DNA of 12,142 nucleotides, from the NCBI GenBank assembly GCA_964448105.1, contig CAYUVK010000133.1:1-12142 (forward strand), in the 5' to 3' direction. This stretch comes from CAVQBP01 sp964448105 (lineage in GTDB: Bacteria; Bacteroidota; Ignavibacteria; Ignavibacteriales; Ignavibacteriaceae). Shown piece after piece: positions 1 to 7,487 of this stretch. The position numbers and the translations under genes are program-made. Under the pieces are notes generated by a model, which worked only from the letters and a program-made list of their open reading frames with translations, searched no databases and had not been told where the DNA came from. The first letter of the stretch is position 1, and the number at the start of each line of letters is the position of its first letter.

Positions 1-253
1 AAGACCTATCAAGAGATAAAAACGAATAAGACGTTTGAAATAAATTTCCCTGCTGGAAAGCTGAAAGTGCCGGATTATAATAGGACACAAGGTTTCCTTC
101 TATAACAGCAGACATCGCATTTCCCATTCCGATTCCCCTGGCACCAAACCCCATCCTGCTGAATGCTCCGGGCATACTGCTTATTCTGCTGAATTGAGGC
201 TGAGCAAAAAGTAACGCCGGGGTTAATAAAAGGGATACTAAAAATATTTTCAA
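1..253 (-). CDS. PorV/PorQ-like outer-membrane protein, N-terminal part (cut by window edge)
   Basis: Only the first 84 codons are inside the window; the gene runs off at position 1. The translation begins LKIFLVSLLLTPALLFAQ, a clear signal peptide ending near Ala-Gln. It continues with FGARGIGMGNA and, about 17 residues later, YYNPA. This glycine-rich stretch plus the YNPA motif is typical of the N-terminus of PorV/PorQ-type and related FadL-fold beta-barrels of Bacteroidota and Ignavibacteria. PorV is an outer-membrane shuttle of type IX secretion, but many paralogues have no known role. No ATG is available: an in-frame TAA lies 5 codons upstream, and the best start is TTG at 253 with AAAGGA 7 bases before it. 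The gene lies 28 bases after the sorting-domain protein at 282-1868 and is probably cotranscribed. The family call is fairly good; the exact subfamily cannot be told from this fragment. Confidence 0.72.
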   Translation of the reverse strand, partial: MKIFLVSLLLTPALLFAQPQFSRISSMPGAFSRMGFGARGIGMGNAMSAVIEGNLVSYYNPALSAFQQGNLFQTSYSFLSLDRS

Positions 254-281
254 AATGATTTCCTTTTATGGGAATAAAATT

Positions 282-1868
282 CTACTTAACTACTAATATT
301 TTGCCGAAGTATTTGCTGCCGTTATTTAAATCAATACTATAAAAATAAACTCCATCGGGGACTATATTTCCACCGTCATCCTTGCCGTTCCATGTAACAG
401 GCTCGATTCCCGAATCAACATTAAAATTTCTAGGTGCATTCTGAATTAATGTTCTAATATAGTTCATCCCGAAATCATAAATCCTAATAGTAACCGAAGC
501 TTCTTTTCCATTAGTGCTGTATTTAAAAATTAACTTTTCATCAATTTGCGGAGAAAAAGGATTTGGATAAACATAAGCCTGGGTTCCTGCCGTAACTGCC
601 TGTGAAGCAACAAATAATTTCCAATCTCCCACCCACATTTGGTTATCAGTTTCTGTAATTTTAGCCAATCCTTGACCGGAGCCTAACCAAACAGAACTTC
701 CATTAGATGCAGCTGCATAAAATGAGTTTATTGAAAAAGAGACACCGGTATTTTTATCATAAATGGATGTAGGCAGAATCCAGGACCTTCCTTCATTAGA
801 ACTTCTAAATGGTCCGTAATCACCCGTTGCAATAACATCTTTTCCTTTAAAACCAAAATTCCAGACGTTTTCATCTTTTAAAAAAACATTCCATGTATTT
901 CCACCATCACTTGTAGAACTTACACCATTAAACTCACTATTATCTTCGGCCCGCCACGTAGCAGCCCACAAAGTTTTTGTTAAACTATTATACTTTAGTG
1001 CTTTTACCCAATTACCGCTGATTGTACCGTTCTGGTTTTTATTATTAAACTTTTGCCAACTAACTCCATTATCTGTAGATTTATTAATTCCAGCAACCGT
1101 TCCTGCATATACAGTTGAATCATTCGCAGAAGCAACCGAAAAAGCTAAATAATTTAAATACCCTTCATCACCTCTTTGCGGTATCAAAGAAAACTTTACA
1201 GTATCTGTCGGTTTTATACTGTTTAAATAATCAGGAGGAAGAAGAACTCTTTGCCAGGTTTTCCCCATATCGGTACTTTTTCTTAAACCGCTTGACCAGG
1301 AAGTTATCCATACCGTACCGGGAGTAAATGCAATATCATAAGTAACATTTTGCTCAGTTACCACAATTGGTAAAGCATGAACTTCAGGAAGATCAACCCC
1401 GTTGTTGATTCCATAAACAAATAAGGAATCATAAGTGCTGTCAACCGGTTGTGGTATGTTTGTCCATTTATTTCCGTTATCCGTAGTATAATGCAGACCT
1501 GTCCCCTTTGGTAAAGGTGAGCCTTGAAAATCTATAGTGTGCCCGGTTGAAGCCCAAAAAGTCTTGTTATATTTATCATATCCAATAGTATAAATTCCTT
1601 CGGTACCAAAAGTTTCGGTATCATAAAAGCTCTTCCATGAATTACCGTTATCAGTAGACATATTCAGACCTTTTGCGGTAACTATCCAGATTGTATCCCC
1701 GATAGTAACAATATCCTCAACATCATTTCCGGAAGGGCTGCTATCATTAATTTTTGCTAATGCAGAATGATGATCTAATTTATAATACTTAGGTAAGTTT
1801 TGAGAGTATGAGATCGAAATACAAATAAATAGAGAAAATATTGTCTGAAGGGTTACTTTTTTAATCAT
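282..1868 (-). CDS. Secreted Asp-box (BNR/sortilin-like) propeller protein with C-terminal FlgD-like sorting domain
   Basis: The protein has 528 residues. Residues 1-23 form a signal peptide (MIKKVTLQTIFSLFICISIS then YSQ). Six Asp-box motifs (S/T-x-D-x-G-x-x-W) are visible: STDNGNSW 71-78, TTDNGNKW 128-135, STDMGKTW 198-205, STDNGVSW 264-271, SDGGNTW 320-326 and SSNEGRSW 356-363, with a degenerate seventh near 405-412. This pattern marks a beta-propeller of the BNR/sortilin/photosynthesis-factor type. Residues 432-528 are a FlgD-like Ig domain, starting YPNPFSP and ending NIVPDGVYFY...GKILVVK. In this phylum group such domains serve as C-terminal signals for type IX secretion. The likely fate is export and surface anchoring or release. 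There are no sialidase-type catalytic residues that I can point to, so an enzymatic role is not claimed. Its ATG directly follows the TAA of the lipoprotein gene upstream, in the same frame, which indicates coupled translation. Confidence 0.85.
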   Translation of the reverse strand: MIKKVTLQTIFSLFICISISYSQNLPKYYKLDHHSALAKINDSSPSGNDVEDIVTIGDTIWIVTAKGLNMSTDNGNSWKSFYDTETFGTEGIYTIGYDKYNKTFWASTGHTIDFQGSPLPKGTGLHYTTDNGNKWTNIPQPVDSTYDSLFVYGINNGVDLPEVHALPIVVTEQNVTYDIAFTPGTVWITSWSSGLRKSTDMGKTWQRVLLPPDYLNSIKPTDTVKFSLIPQRGDEGYLNYLAFSVASANDSTVYAGTVAGINKSTDNGVSWQKFNNKNQNGTISGNWVKALKYNSLTKTLWAATWRAEDNSEFNGVSSTSDGGNTWNVFLKDENVWNFGFKGKDVIATGDYGPFRSSNEGRSWILPTSIYDKNTGVSFSINSFYAAASNGSSVWLGSGQGLAKITETDNQMWVGDWKLFVASQAVTAGTQAYVYPNPFSPQIDEKLIFKYSTNGKEASVTIRIYDFGMNYIRTLIQNAPRNFNVDSGIEPVTWNGKDDGGNIVPDGVYFYSIDLNNGSKYFGKILVVK

Positions 1869-2687
1869 TTATTGAACTACTAGATTATGATTAATAACAT
1901 TACTTAATTTTCCACCAAGATCCATAGCTTGGAAAACGAATTCCCAGGTTCCTGAAGGCTGGTTGGATGGGAAAGTGAGCCCAACAGTATATATTCCGTC
2001 ACCTGCTTTTTCATCACCGTTATTTTTTGTATTGCCATCATCAAACATAGGGAATTTGGATATCCCTTGACTATTAACTATCAATGTTCCGCTAGGGTTG
2101 TAGGTTTCATAATATACATCTTTAATATCTCTTACTCCATTAGAATCGGTTACATTAATTGTGAATATAAATTGTACATCCTTTTTAATAGAATCCGGCA
2201 TAACTAAATTTGAGATAACAGGAGCCACGTTATTCTGTCCATTGTCATATTCAAAACTTTGAATAGCAGTTTTACTTGTTGAATTGCCTACATCGGTGAT
2301 AAAGAAATTTATTGTATATAACCCGACTATATCATTTCTGCTCATTGGGAATTTGTTTGAATATATATTATCTCCGGCAGTTGAATCCCCGTTTGCAGCA
2401 TCTCCGTTATCCAGTAATTGGATTTGTGAATTATTTAACAGGTTACCATCCGGTGCATTTATATTACAGTAAATTCCATTTATATCTTTTGAAGAATTTG
2501 TTTTAAGTCTTATTGTAATAAGTGAATCAAATGGTGAATAAATAATTAGTGAATCTGAATTTACCGATTGAATACTTGTAGATATAACCTGGTAAGAAAC
2601 TATTTTAGCATCAATTACATCATTATAAGTTTTTTCGCATCCCCCTATAAAGATGGGCAAAAGTAAGAACAAAATGTATTTTTTCAT
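1869..2687 (-). CDS. Outer-surface or periplasmic lipoprotein with two acidic-loop Ig-like modules
   Basis: The 272-residue product starts MKKYILFLLLPIFIGGC; the lipobox FIGGC puts the lipidated cysteine at residue 17. The rest falls into two similar beta-rich modules. Each has an acidic, glycine-rich loop of the form D-x-G-(D/N)-x(4-5)-G-D-x(3)-G-D-x-I-Y: residues 93-109 and 216-232. Each loop is followed by a hydrophobic strand and a D-x-G segment (TDVGN 131-135; MDLGGK 255-260). This arrangement resembles the choice-of-anchor-X type extracellular modules often seen in envelope proteins of environmental bacteria; the acidic loops would suit calcium binding, which is an inference. No enzymatic motif is seen. 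The stop codon abuts the ATG of the propeller gene with zero spacing, so the two products are probably made in linked amounts and may act together at the surface. Confidence 0.75.
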   Translation of the reverse strand: MKKYILFLLLPIFIGGCEKTYNDVIDAKIVSYQVISTSIQSVNSDSLIIYSPFDSLITIRLKTNSSKDINGIYCNINAPDGNLLNNSQIQLLDNGDAANGDSTAGDNIYSNKFPMSRNDIVGLYTINFFITDVGNSTSKTAIQSFEYDNGQNNVAPVISNLVMPDSIKKDVQFIFTINVTDSNGVRDIKDVYYETYNPSGTLIVNSQGISKFPMFDDGNTKNNGDEKAGDGIYTVGLTFPSNQPSGTWEFVFQAMDLGGKLSNVINHNLVVQ

Positions 2688-2745
2688 ATATTTAATATTA
2701 ACTTCTTAAAAAGAATCACTCAAGGAAAAAAATTTACCCTATTTT

Positions 2746-3759
2746 TCAAGTCCCTATTGTAACTATAAAAGGTATGGGAGAAAAAGATATAATAAAAATA
2801 AATATACTTATATAACCGAGAAACATTCTAAACGGATCCAATTTGGAATCATCAGGAATCGGAGGATGTTTTATTTTTATAATAAAATAAAGAATTAAAG
2901 CCCAAAAGAGCCATCCAGACCAGCCGATATTTAAATTCAATTCCATCAGGTTATCTATTAACCCGATAATACCGGAGACGAATAAAAACACAAATGAAAT
3001 CACTGCAATTTTATAATGATTTTTTTCTCCAAACATGGTATAAGCAATATGCCCTCCATCTAGCTGACCTATCGGTATCATATTCATGGCAGTTACAAAT
3101 AAACCAAACCAGCCGACACACAAATACGGATAATGATAAATCTCAGACATTGGCGGGAAAAAATGCCCCTGTTTAACAAACAATAATTTAAAAAATGAAA
3201 ATAGAAGAGTATCTCCAAAGGTAAGATCAATTGCATTCTTTCCATAGTCAGGTGAAAAAAAATCTGGATGAATTTTTAATAAATAGTCAACTCCCGGGAC
3301 ATGTGTGAATCCATATATTAATACAATAATACATGCTACAAATCCTGCCAAAGGACCTGCAACCCCGATGTCAAACATAGCTTTTTTGGTATGAATAGGA
3401 GATTTAGTCCTTATAACTGCACCCATTGTTCCAAAATTCAGAAAGCCTGCAATTGATGGGAATGGGATATAATAAGGAAGGGTTGCATTCACTTTATGAT
3501 ATTTAGCAGCAAAATAATGTCCGAATTCATGGCAGGAAATGATGAACATTATTGAGATTGCATAGGGCAAACCATTGAGTAAATAAGAAAATTCATAAGA
3601 ACCGATTAATGATCCTCTAATCCACTCAGCTCCTGCCATTGTTGTTGTTACAAATGTAATTAAAAAAAGACCGGCATGAAGAAGGTAGTTATTTTTCTTC
3701 CGTGCTTTTCTCTGTTTATTATTATCTTCCAGATATGTTCTTTCATAATAATCTTCCAT
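2746..3759 (-). CDS. Site-2 protease family intramembrane metalloprotease (M50)
   Basis: The protein has 337 residues and is strongly hydrophobic, with about seven probable membrane segments (roughly 28-48, 58-76, 130-152, 215-233, 251-269, 279-295, 312-335). The zinc site is intact: HEFGH at 77-81 (His77, Glu78, His81) and the second motif NMIPIGQLDGGH at 226-237, with Asp234 as third ligand. No PDZ domain is inserted between the motifs, unlike RseP; the arrangement is closer to the short archaeal and EGY-like M50 enzymes. The N-terminal 25 residues are charged and probably cytosolic. Enzymes of this family cut transmembrane segments of anti-sigma factors or membrane-bound regulators, but the substrate here is unknown and no anti-sigma gene is visible nearby. 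The start ATG overlaps the stop of the upstream gene as TAATG. Family assignment is secure; the biological role is not. Confidence 0.92.
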   Translation of the reverse strand: MEDYYERTYLEDNNKQRKARKKNNYLLHAGLFLITFVTTTMAGAEWIRGSLIGSYEFSYLLNGLPYAISIMFIISCHEFGHYFAAKYHKVNATLPYYIPFPSIAGFLNFGTMGAVIRTKSPIHTKKAMFDIGVAGPLAGFVACIIVLIYGFTHVPGVDYLLKIHPDFFSPDYGKNAIDLTFGDTLLFSFFKLLFVKQGHFFPPMSEIYHYPYLCVGWFGLFVTAMNMIPIGQLDGGHIAYTMFGEKNHYKIAVISFVFLFVSGIIGLIDNLMELNLNIGWSGWLFWALILYFIIKIKHPPIPDDSKLDPFRMFLGYISIFIFIISFSPIPFIVTIGT

Positions 3760-4580
3760 TATAAATCCAGGTTAACTCCTAAAGTTGTGTAATGTTCGGT
3801 TATATCATAATATTCACCATGAATACTTTTACCGGAAAAATAATTAAAACTTATACTAAATCCTTTTGAATTATATTTCCCGAATTTTATTCCTAAAGAT
3901 AATATATTGCCGCCAAAATACTTACGAATATTATCTAATTTAAAGTCATATGCGATAAAAGGCGATATATTTTCCTTAAACAAACTACTAAAATAATAAT
4001 CAAAACCTGTTTGATAAATACCTTTACCTATGCCTTTAGGGTCAACATGAAATAAATATGTTAAACCAAGGTAAGCTCTAAAACCGTTAATCCTGTAAAA
4101 GGGAAATAATTCAATGAATTCCCTGCTGTATACTTCGGGTTTTCTTCCGTTTCTCCATTGATTAGTACCGGTATCAAAATGCCCATCAACAAAATGTGCG
4201 CTTATATGACTTAATCTAAATCTGAATCCATATTCCTCATTTAACTTTGTAATTTTATATCCGGTATTAGCTCCAAATAAATAATCAACAGCATCTACCG
4301 GGAAATAAAAATGACTTTCACCTCTTAAACGGGTATATGTGAATAAATCGGCACCGAATGAAAAAACAGAATTATCTTTTGTATAATGATAAATATCTGA
4401 AGATGTACCGATATCTAATTCGATCTCTGTTTTTCCAAACAAAAATAAAAAGCCGGCTCTTGGTTCAATAAAGTTTGCAGTAAACGGCTGAATATTTAAA
4501 TTTGATGGAAACCATTCACTTTTTCCCTGAGGAAAAGATTGAAACGTTAAGATAAGACTGAATATAAAAATATACCGCAT
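3759..4580 (-). CDS. DUF1207-like outer-membrane beta-barrel protein
   Basis: The protein of about 273 residues has a signal peptide (MRYIFIFSLILTFQSFPQG) and then alternating aromatic/polar strands typical of an outer-membrane beta-barrel. Landmarks counted from the ATG start are SEWFPSNLNIQPFTANFIEP near 21-40, LDIGTSSDI near 55, the motif SHISAHFVDGHF near 124-135, and a C-terminal GVNLDL strand. The EPRxGF opening and the SHxSAHxxDGH block resemble the DUF1207 family of Bacteroidota and Planctomycetota, which has no known function; this match is from memory. An in-frame TTG at 4586 would add two residues. ATG at 4580 is preferred because neither site has a clear Shine-Dalgarno sequence. 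It is the first gene of the envelope block and shares TAATG with the site-2 protease gene downstream, a close coupling of a barrel and a membrane protease. Confidence 0.65.
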   Translation of the reverse strand: MRYIFIFSLILTFQSFPQGKSEWFPSNLNIQPFTANFIEPRAGFLFLFGKTEIELDIGTSSDIYHYTKDNSVFSFGADLFTYTRLRGESHFYFPVDAVDYLFGANTGYKITKLNEEYGFRFRLSHISAHFVDGHFDTGTNQWRNGRKPEVYSREFIELFPFYRINGFRAYLGLTYLFHVDPKGIGKGIYQTGFDYYFSSLFKENISPFIAYDFKLDNIRKYFGGNILSLGIKFGKYNSKGFSISFNYFSGKSIHGEYYDITEHYTTLGVNLDL

Positions 4581-4660
4581 GTTCAAAATAATTTTAATCC
4601 ATTGACAAATTTAAGTTGATTTTATTTTCCCATAAAATATTGCACAGAAATCAGAGAAAA

Positions 4661-4686
4661 CACACATGTGTGCCGAAACGCTTCGG
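4661..4686 (-). terminator. Possible terminator or structured 3' end of the radical SAM operon
   Basis: Two adjoining dyads are present. CCGAA (4673-4677) pairs with TTCGG (4682-4686) across the loop ACGC. CACACATGTGTG (4661-4672) is a perfect 12-base palindrome. Read on the minus strand, the palindrome is followed at once by TTTTCTCT, which gives a weak intrinsic-terminator shape about 95 bases after the radical SAM stop codon. The stems are short, so the assignment is tentative. Confidence 0.35.
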
Positions 4687-4709
4687 TGTACAGGTACAGA
4701 ATTACGAGA

Positions 4710-4768
4710 GAATTTTTAAACTCTGTTTCCTCTGCGGCTTCTCTGTGGACTCTGTAGTTAAAAAATTC
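4710..4768. repeat. CTCTG tandem-repeat element with short terminal inverted repeats
   Basis: Four back-to-back units begin with CTCTG: CTCTGTTTC (4721-4729), CTCTGCGGCTT (4730-4740), CTCTGTGGA (4741-4749) and CTCTGTAGTT (4750-4759). They are bounded by GAATTTTTAA (4710-4719) and TTAAAAAATTC (4758-4768), which are reverse complements apart from one extra A/T. The base composition (GC-rich, CT-biased) is unlike the surrounding AT-rich DNA. Similar CTCTG-rich intergenic pieces occur in many environmental genomes to my recollection; none of the usual transposase features is present. Confidence 0.55.
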
Positions 4769-4780
4769 TTATGAAAATCT

Positions 4781-5770
4781 TCATTCCTTTAATTTTTCTA
4801 ATCTTCTTTTTAATTTCTGCTTTACCAATTTTTGATAACCGTATTTAAATTTTGAATTCAAACTTGCTGCAGCATAAAGATTAGTAGGGAAAGCAAATGA
4901 AGGCTCAAAATAGCAATTAATTGTACAACCCCGGCAAAAATCAAATCTTCCTTCCATCTTTTTAAAATATTTTATCTTCTCCGACTTTCTAATCTGTTTT
5001 ATTGGTTCATTTATTTTGATTTTATCATTTGCAAAGTGATAGCAAGGTAAAATGATTTCATTGTAGGGAGAAATAACAATAACTCTTGAAACCGCTTTAC
5101 AGCTTGGGTTGCTAATGTCATTTCCGCCATCCTTCCTTAATTTTAAAAAGCCATTATTTATATAAATATTAGATTTGCCATCACAATAATTTTCAATGTA
5201 ATTAATCGCTTCATCAGATAAGCCGGGATTTCCGAAATAGGAAAATACAGGGTTTACCAGTAAAACAAGATCATACCTGGCTGCAATCTCATGCATCCTC
5301 GGAAGCTTCAAATAAGTTTCGTTTGTAACTGTAAATAAAATATCGGGAAATTCGCCAAGTGATTTTGCAATATCGATACTTTTAAAAATATGCCGGTAAC
5401 AATTTACTTTCCTTATTTTATTATGTTCTTCTTCATCAGGGGAATCTAGAGAGAAATGTAAAAGGTTAATTTTTCCAGCTAATTTTTCTGCAAACTTGGG
5501 GTAGAGCAAAGCATTGGTTGTAATGCTTGTCTGCATATTAAAGTTTTTGGCAAACTCCGCCATCAAATGAATATCTTTATGGAGCAAAGGTTCGCCCCCT
5601 GTTAGATCTATAAATTTAGCACCGAATTCTGCCATTTGTTTTACATTGGATTTAAAATCCTCCAGCTTAGCATAAGGCGTATTATTAAAATTTTCATGAG
5701 CTGCAAAATGACAGAATTCGCAGAAAGCATTACATCTGTATGTTACATAATAATTACAAAGTAGAAGCAT
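4781..5770 (-). CDS. Radical SAM enzyme with twitch/SPASM-like C-terminal cysteine set
   Basis: The protein has 329 residues. The radical SAM cluster motif is C13-x3-C17-x2-C20 (CNAFCEFC), very close to the N-terminus, followed by the SAM-binding TGGEP at 57-61. The C-terminal part carries C224-x18-C243 and then C279-x2-C282-x3-C286. That spacing resembles the single auxiliary [4Fe-4S] site of twitch-domain enzymes such as BtrN rather than the full seven-cysteine SPASM domain; the comparison is from memory. A lysine/arginine-rich tail (315-329) ends the protein. Known twitch/SPASM enzymes oxidise amino-sugars or cyclitols, or modify peptides. Position as last gene of an operon with a glycosyltransferase and a sugar deacetylase favours a carbohydrate substrate, which is inference. 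No RiPP precursor was found. The ATG overlaps the glycosyltransferase stop as TAATG. Confidence 0.87.
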   Translation of the reverse strand: MLLLCNYYVTYRCNAFCEFCHFAAHENFNNTPYAKLEDFKSNVKQMAEFGAKFIDLTGGEPLLHKDIHLMAEFAKNFNMQTSITTNALLYPKFAEKLAGKINLLHFSLDSPDEEEHNKIRKVNCYRHIFKSIDIAKSLGEFPDILFTVTNETYLKLPRMHEIAARYDLVLLVNPVFSYFGNPGLSDEAINYIENYCDGKSNIYINNGFLKLRKDGGNDISNPSCKAVSRVIVISPYNEIILPCYHFANDKIKINEPIKQIRKSEKIKYFKKMEGRFDFCRGCTINCYFEPSFAFPTNLYAAASLNSKFKYGYQKLVKQKLKRRLEKLKE

Positions 5771-6864
5771 TAATATTTTCTTCCCTTCCAGGCAACCTTT
5801 TTCCCGATAAATGTAAGAACAAACGGAATTAAAACTACATAAATTGTGTAATAAATCTGCCAGTTGAAAAAATATTTAAGATCTTTTTTTATTCCCAGGA
5901 TACCGTAAACAGGGAATAGAAAGAAAAAATCAATTACAATTTTAAAGAAAACTAAATACAGCCATACAGTTGAAAAGAAAAATGGAGTCAGCAAAACACA
6001 AAGATTGGTGATAAAACCGTAAGCCATTATCACATACCCGCTTGCAGGTGCCTGAATACCTCCAACCGACCATCTCTTCTTTTGATGATACAGGCTTTTC
6101 AAATTTTTACATGGAAGAGAAGTAACGATAGATTCTTTGTTTAGAGGGTAAATTATTTTATACTTTTTAAGCTTAAAAATTGCATGCAGCAAATTAAAAT
6201 CTTCAGTGACACTAAAAGGGAGGCTTTCGTATCCCCCAACTTCCAGGTAAGCCTTTTTACGGTAAGACATATTATTACCAATACAACTGATAGGTTTTCC
6301 TAAATTTATAGTTCCGGCAGCAACTATTAATAAATAAATAAAATCTATAGCCTGCTTCCCGGTAAACCCGTTATGTGCTGCCTGGGTCGTAAAACCATTA
6401 ACCATTGCAACATCAGGCTTGTAATATGAGGCGGTAGTATATGCCCACATTGGATGAACCATACAATCAGCATCTGTTGTTAAAATGATCTCTCCTTTGG
6501 CAATTTCCAAAGCATTCGCCAATGCATTTGTTTTTCCTTTTAATTTTCCAATTTCTTTTTTTGTAACAATTTTTTTAAATTTATTTTTACCGCAAATGAA
6601 TTCGTCAATAATTTCACCTGTTCTGTCGGTAGATTTATCATCAACTATTATTATTTCTAATTTCCCTTCGGGATAAATTAATTCATCAAGCGATTTTAAA
6701 CATGTTAATATATTATCTTCTTCATTTCTTGCAGCAACCACCACAGTTGCAGGCAAAAATTCGTTCTCTTTAATTCTTTGGAAGGATTTCTTTACTCCAA
6801 TAGAAAATATAACAGATTGAAGAAAATATCCACTAAGAAAGATTAAAAATATTATTTCAAGCAT
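5770..6864 (-). CDS. Membrane-bound family 2 glycosyltransferase, processive-type motifs
   Basis: The protein has 364 residues. An N-terminal membrane helix (1-20) is followed by a GT-A domain: VVVAARNEEDN 41-51, the nucleotide-sugar site VDDKSTD 74-80, DAD at 131-133 (metal binding), GNNMSYR 196-202, TED at 220-222 (likely catalytic Asp222) and QKKRW at 261-265. The last is the Q-x-x-R-W motif of cellulose/chitin/hyaluronan synthase-like enzymes and of ceramide glucosyltransferase. Three or four membrane helices fill 275-355, and the protein ends WKGRKY. It is expected to transfer sugar from a nucleotide donor at the inner face of the membrane, to a lipid or a growing glycan. Its start overlaps the deacetylase gene by 13 bases and its stop overlaps the radical SAM start, so the three are translated together. 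Donor and acceptor cannot be read from sequence. Confidence 0.9.
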   Translation of the reverse strand: MLEIIFLIFLSGYFLQSVIFSIGVKKSFQRIKENEFLPATVVVAARNEEDNILTCLKSLDELIYPEGKLEIIIVDDKSTDRTGEIIDEFICGKNKFKKIVTKKEIGKLKGKTNALANALEIAKGEIILTTDADCMVHPMWAYTTASYYKPDVAMVNGFTTQAAHNGFTGKQAIDFIYLLIVAAGTINLGKPISCIGNNMSYRKKAYLEVGGYESLPFSVTEDFNLLHAIFKLKKYKIIYPLNKESIVTSLPCKNLKSLYHQKKRWSVGGIQAPASGYVIMAYGFITNLCVLLTPFFFSTVWLYLVFFKIVIDFFFLFPVYGILGIKKDLKYFFNWQIYYTIYVVLIPFVLTFIGKKVAWKGRKY

Positions 6865-7487
6865 TCGGCAGGTATTCCGATTTCAAAATTATTTTTACTA
6901 ACTTCATCAAAAAGGAAATCCAACGCTTTAATAATTACTTCTTTTGATTTCAAATTATCGTGAAAGACTACAATTGAATCTTTCTCTAAATAATTTTTTA
7001 TAACAAATTTAACAACATTTAAATCGTTTTTATAATCAAAAGTAAATAAAGACCACATTACATTTCTCAATTTCTTTTCTTTAAGAATTTTTGACGTTAA
7101 AAAATTAAACCTGCCGTACGGCGGTCTAAAATATTTTGGACAATAATTATGCTTCTCCTTTAGGATTGATGAAACAGAATCTATTTCTTCGTGTAATTTA
7201 AATGTTCTTAATTTATCTATTTTTTTATGATTAAATGTATGGTTTCCTATTTCATGACCGTCGCTTAAAATTAAATCTACTAACGACGGATTATTTTTGA
7301 TATTATTTCCGACACAAAAGAAAATTGCTTTTTGACCAAAAAGGTTTAACGTATCAAGTATTCTTTCTGTTGTTTCTATGTTTGGTCCGTCATCAAAAGT
7401 AAGTAAAATTTTTTTATTTAAAGTATTCCACTGGAAATCATTAAAAATTTTTTTTACAACAACCGGCGGATTATATAAATATCTCAC
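6852..7487 (-). CDS. NodB-type polysaccharide deacetylase (CE4), no signal peptide
   Basis: The 211-residue protein is essentially one NodB homology domain. The five family motifs are all present: TFDDGP 30-35 (Asp32 catalytic base, Asp33 metal ligand), H-T-F-N-H 83-87 (metal ligands), RPPYG 121-125, W145...D151, and VVFHD 173-177 (His176). The enzyme should remove N- or O-acetyl groups from a sugar with a divalent metal. There is no signal peptide or membrane helix, so it probably works in the cytosol, like rhizobial NodB, which is of similar size. The only possible start is GTG at 7487, because the codon before it is the TAA of the upstream gene, in the same frame. No clear Shine-Dalgarno site precedes it, which points to translation by coupling. 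The overlap with the glycosyltransferase gene suggests both act on one product. Confidence 0.92.
   Translation of the reverse strand: MRYLYNPPVVVKKIFNDFQWNTLNKKILLTFDDGPNIETTERILDTLNLFGQKAIFFCVGNNIKNNPSLVDLILSDGHEIGNHTFNHKKIDKLRTFKLHEEIDSVSSILKEKHNYCPKYFRPPYGRFNFLTSKILKEKKLRNVMWSLFTFDYKNDLNVVKFVIKNYLEKDSIVVFHDNLKSKEVIIKALDFLFDEVSKNNFEIGIPAECLK

Larger units (their letters stand above)
4587..4780. other. Spacer between the two minus-strand operons, with possible promoter and hairpins
   Basis: No gene is seen. On the minus strand, TAAATTTG at 4613-4606 fits the Bacteroidota -7 consensus TAnnTTTG and lies 25 bases before the ATG at 4580; no convincing -33 TTG was found, so this is a weak candidate. 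The rest holds a 12-base palindrome, a CCGAA/TTCGG hairpin and the CTCTG-repeat element, which are listed separately. Confidence 0.4.

Noticed and set aside
282..1868. Sialidase function for the Asp-box protein
   Set aside because: Asp boxes alone occur in many non-enzymatic propellers; the arginine triad and other catalytic residues of sialidases are not evident.
4602..4607. TTGACA on the plus strand as a promoter -35 box
   Set aside because: No -10 box lies at the right distance and no plus-strand gene follows; it is inside the leader of a minus-strand gene.
4781..5770. RiPP maturase role of the radical SAM protein
   Set aside because: No short precursor gene, leader-peptide binding domain or peptidase/transporter is nearby; the neighbours are sugar enzymes.
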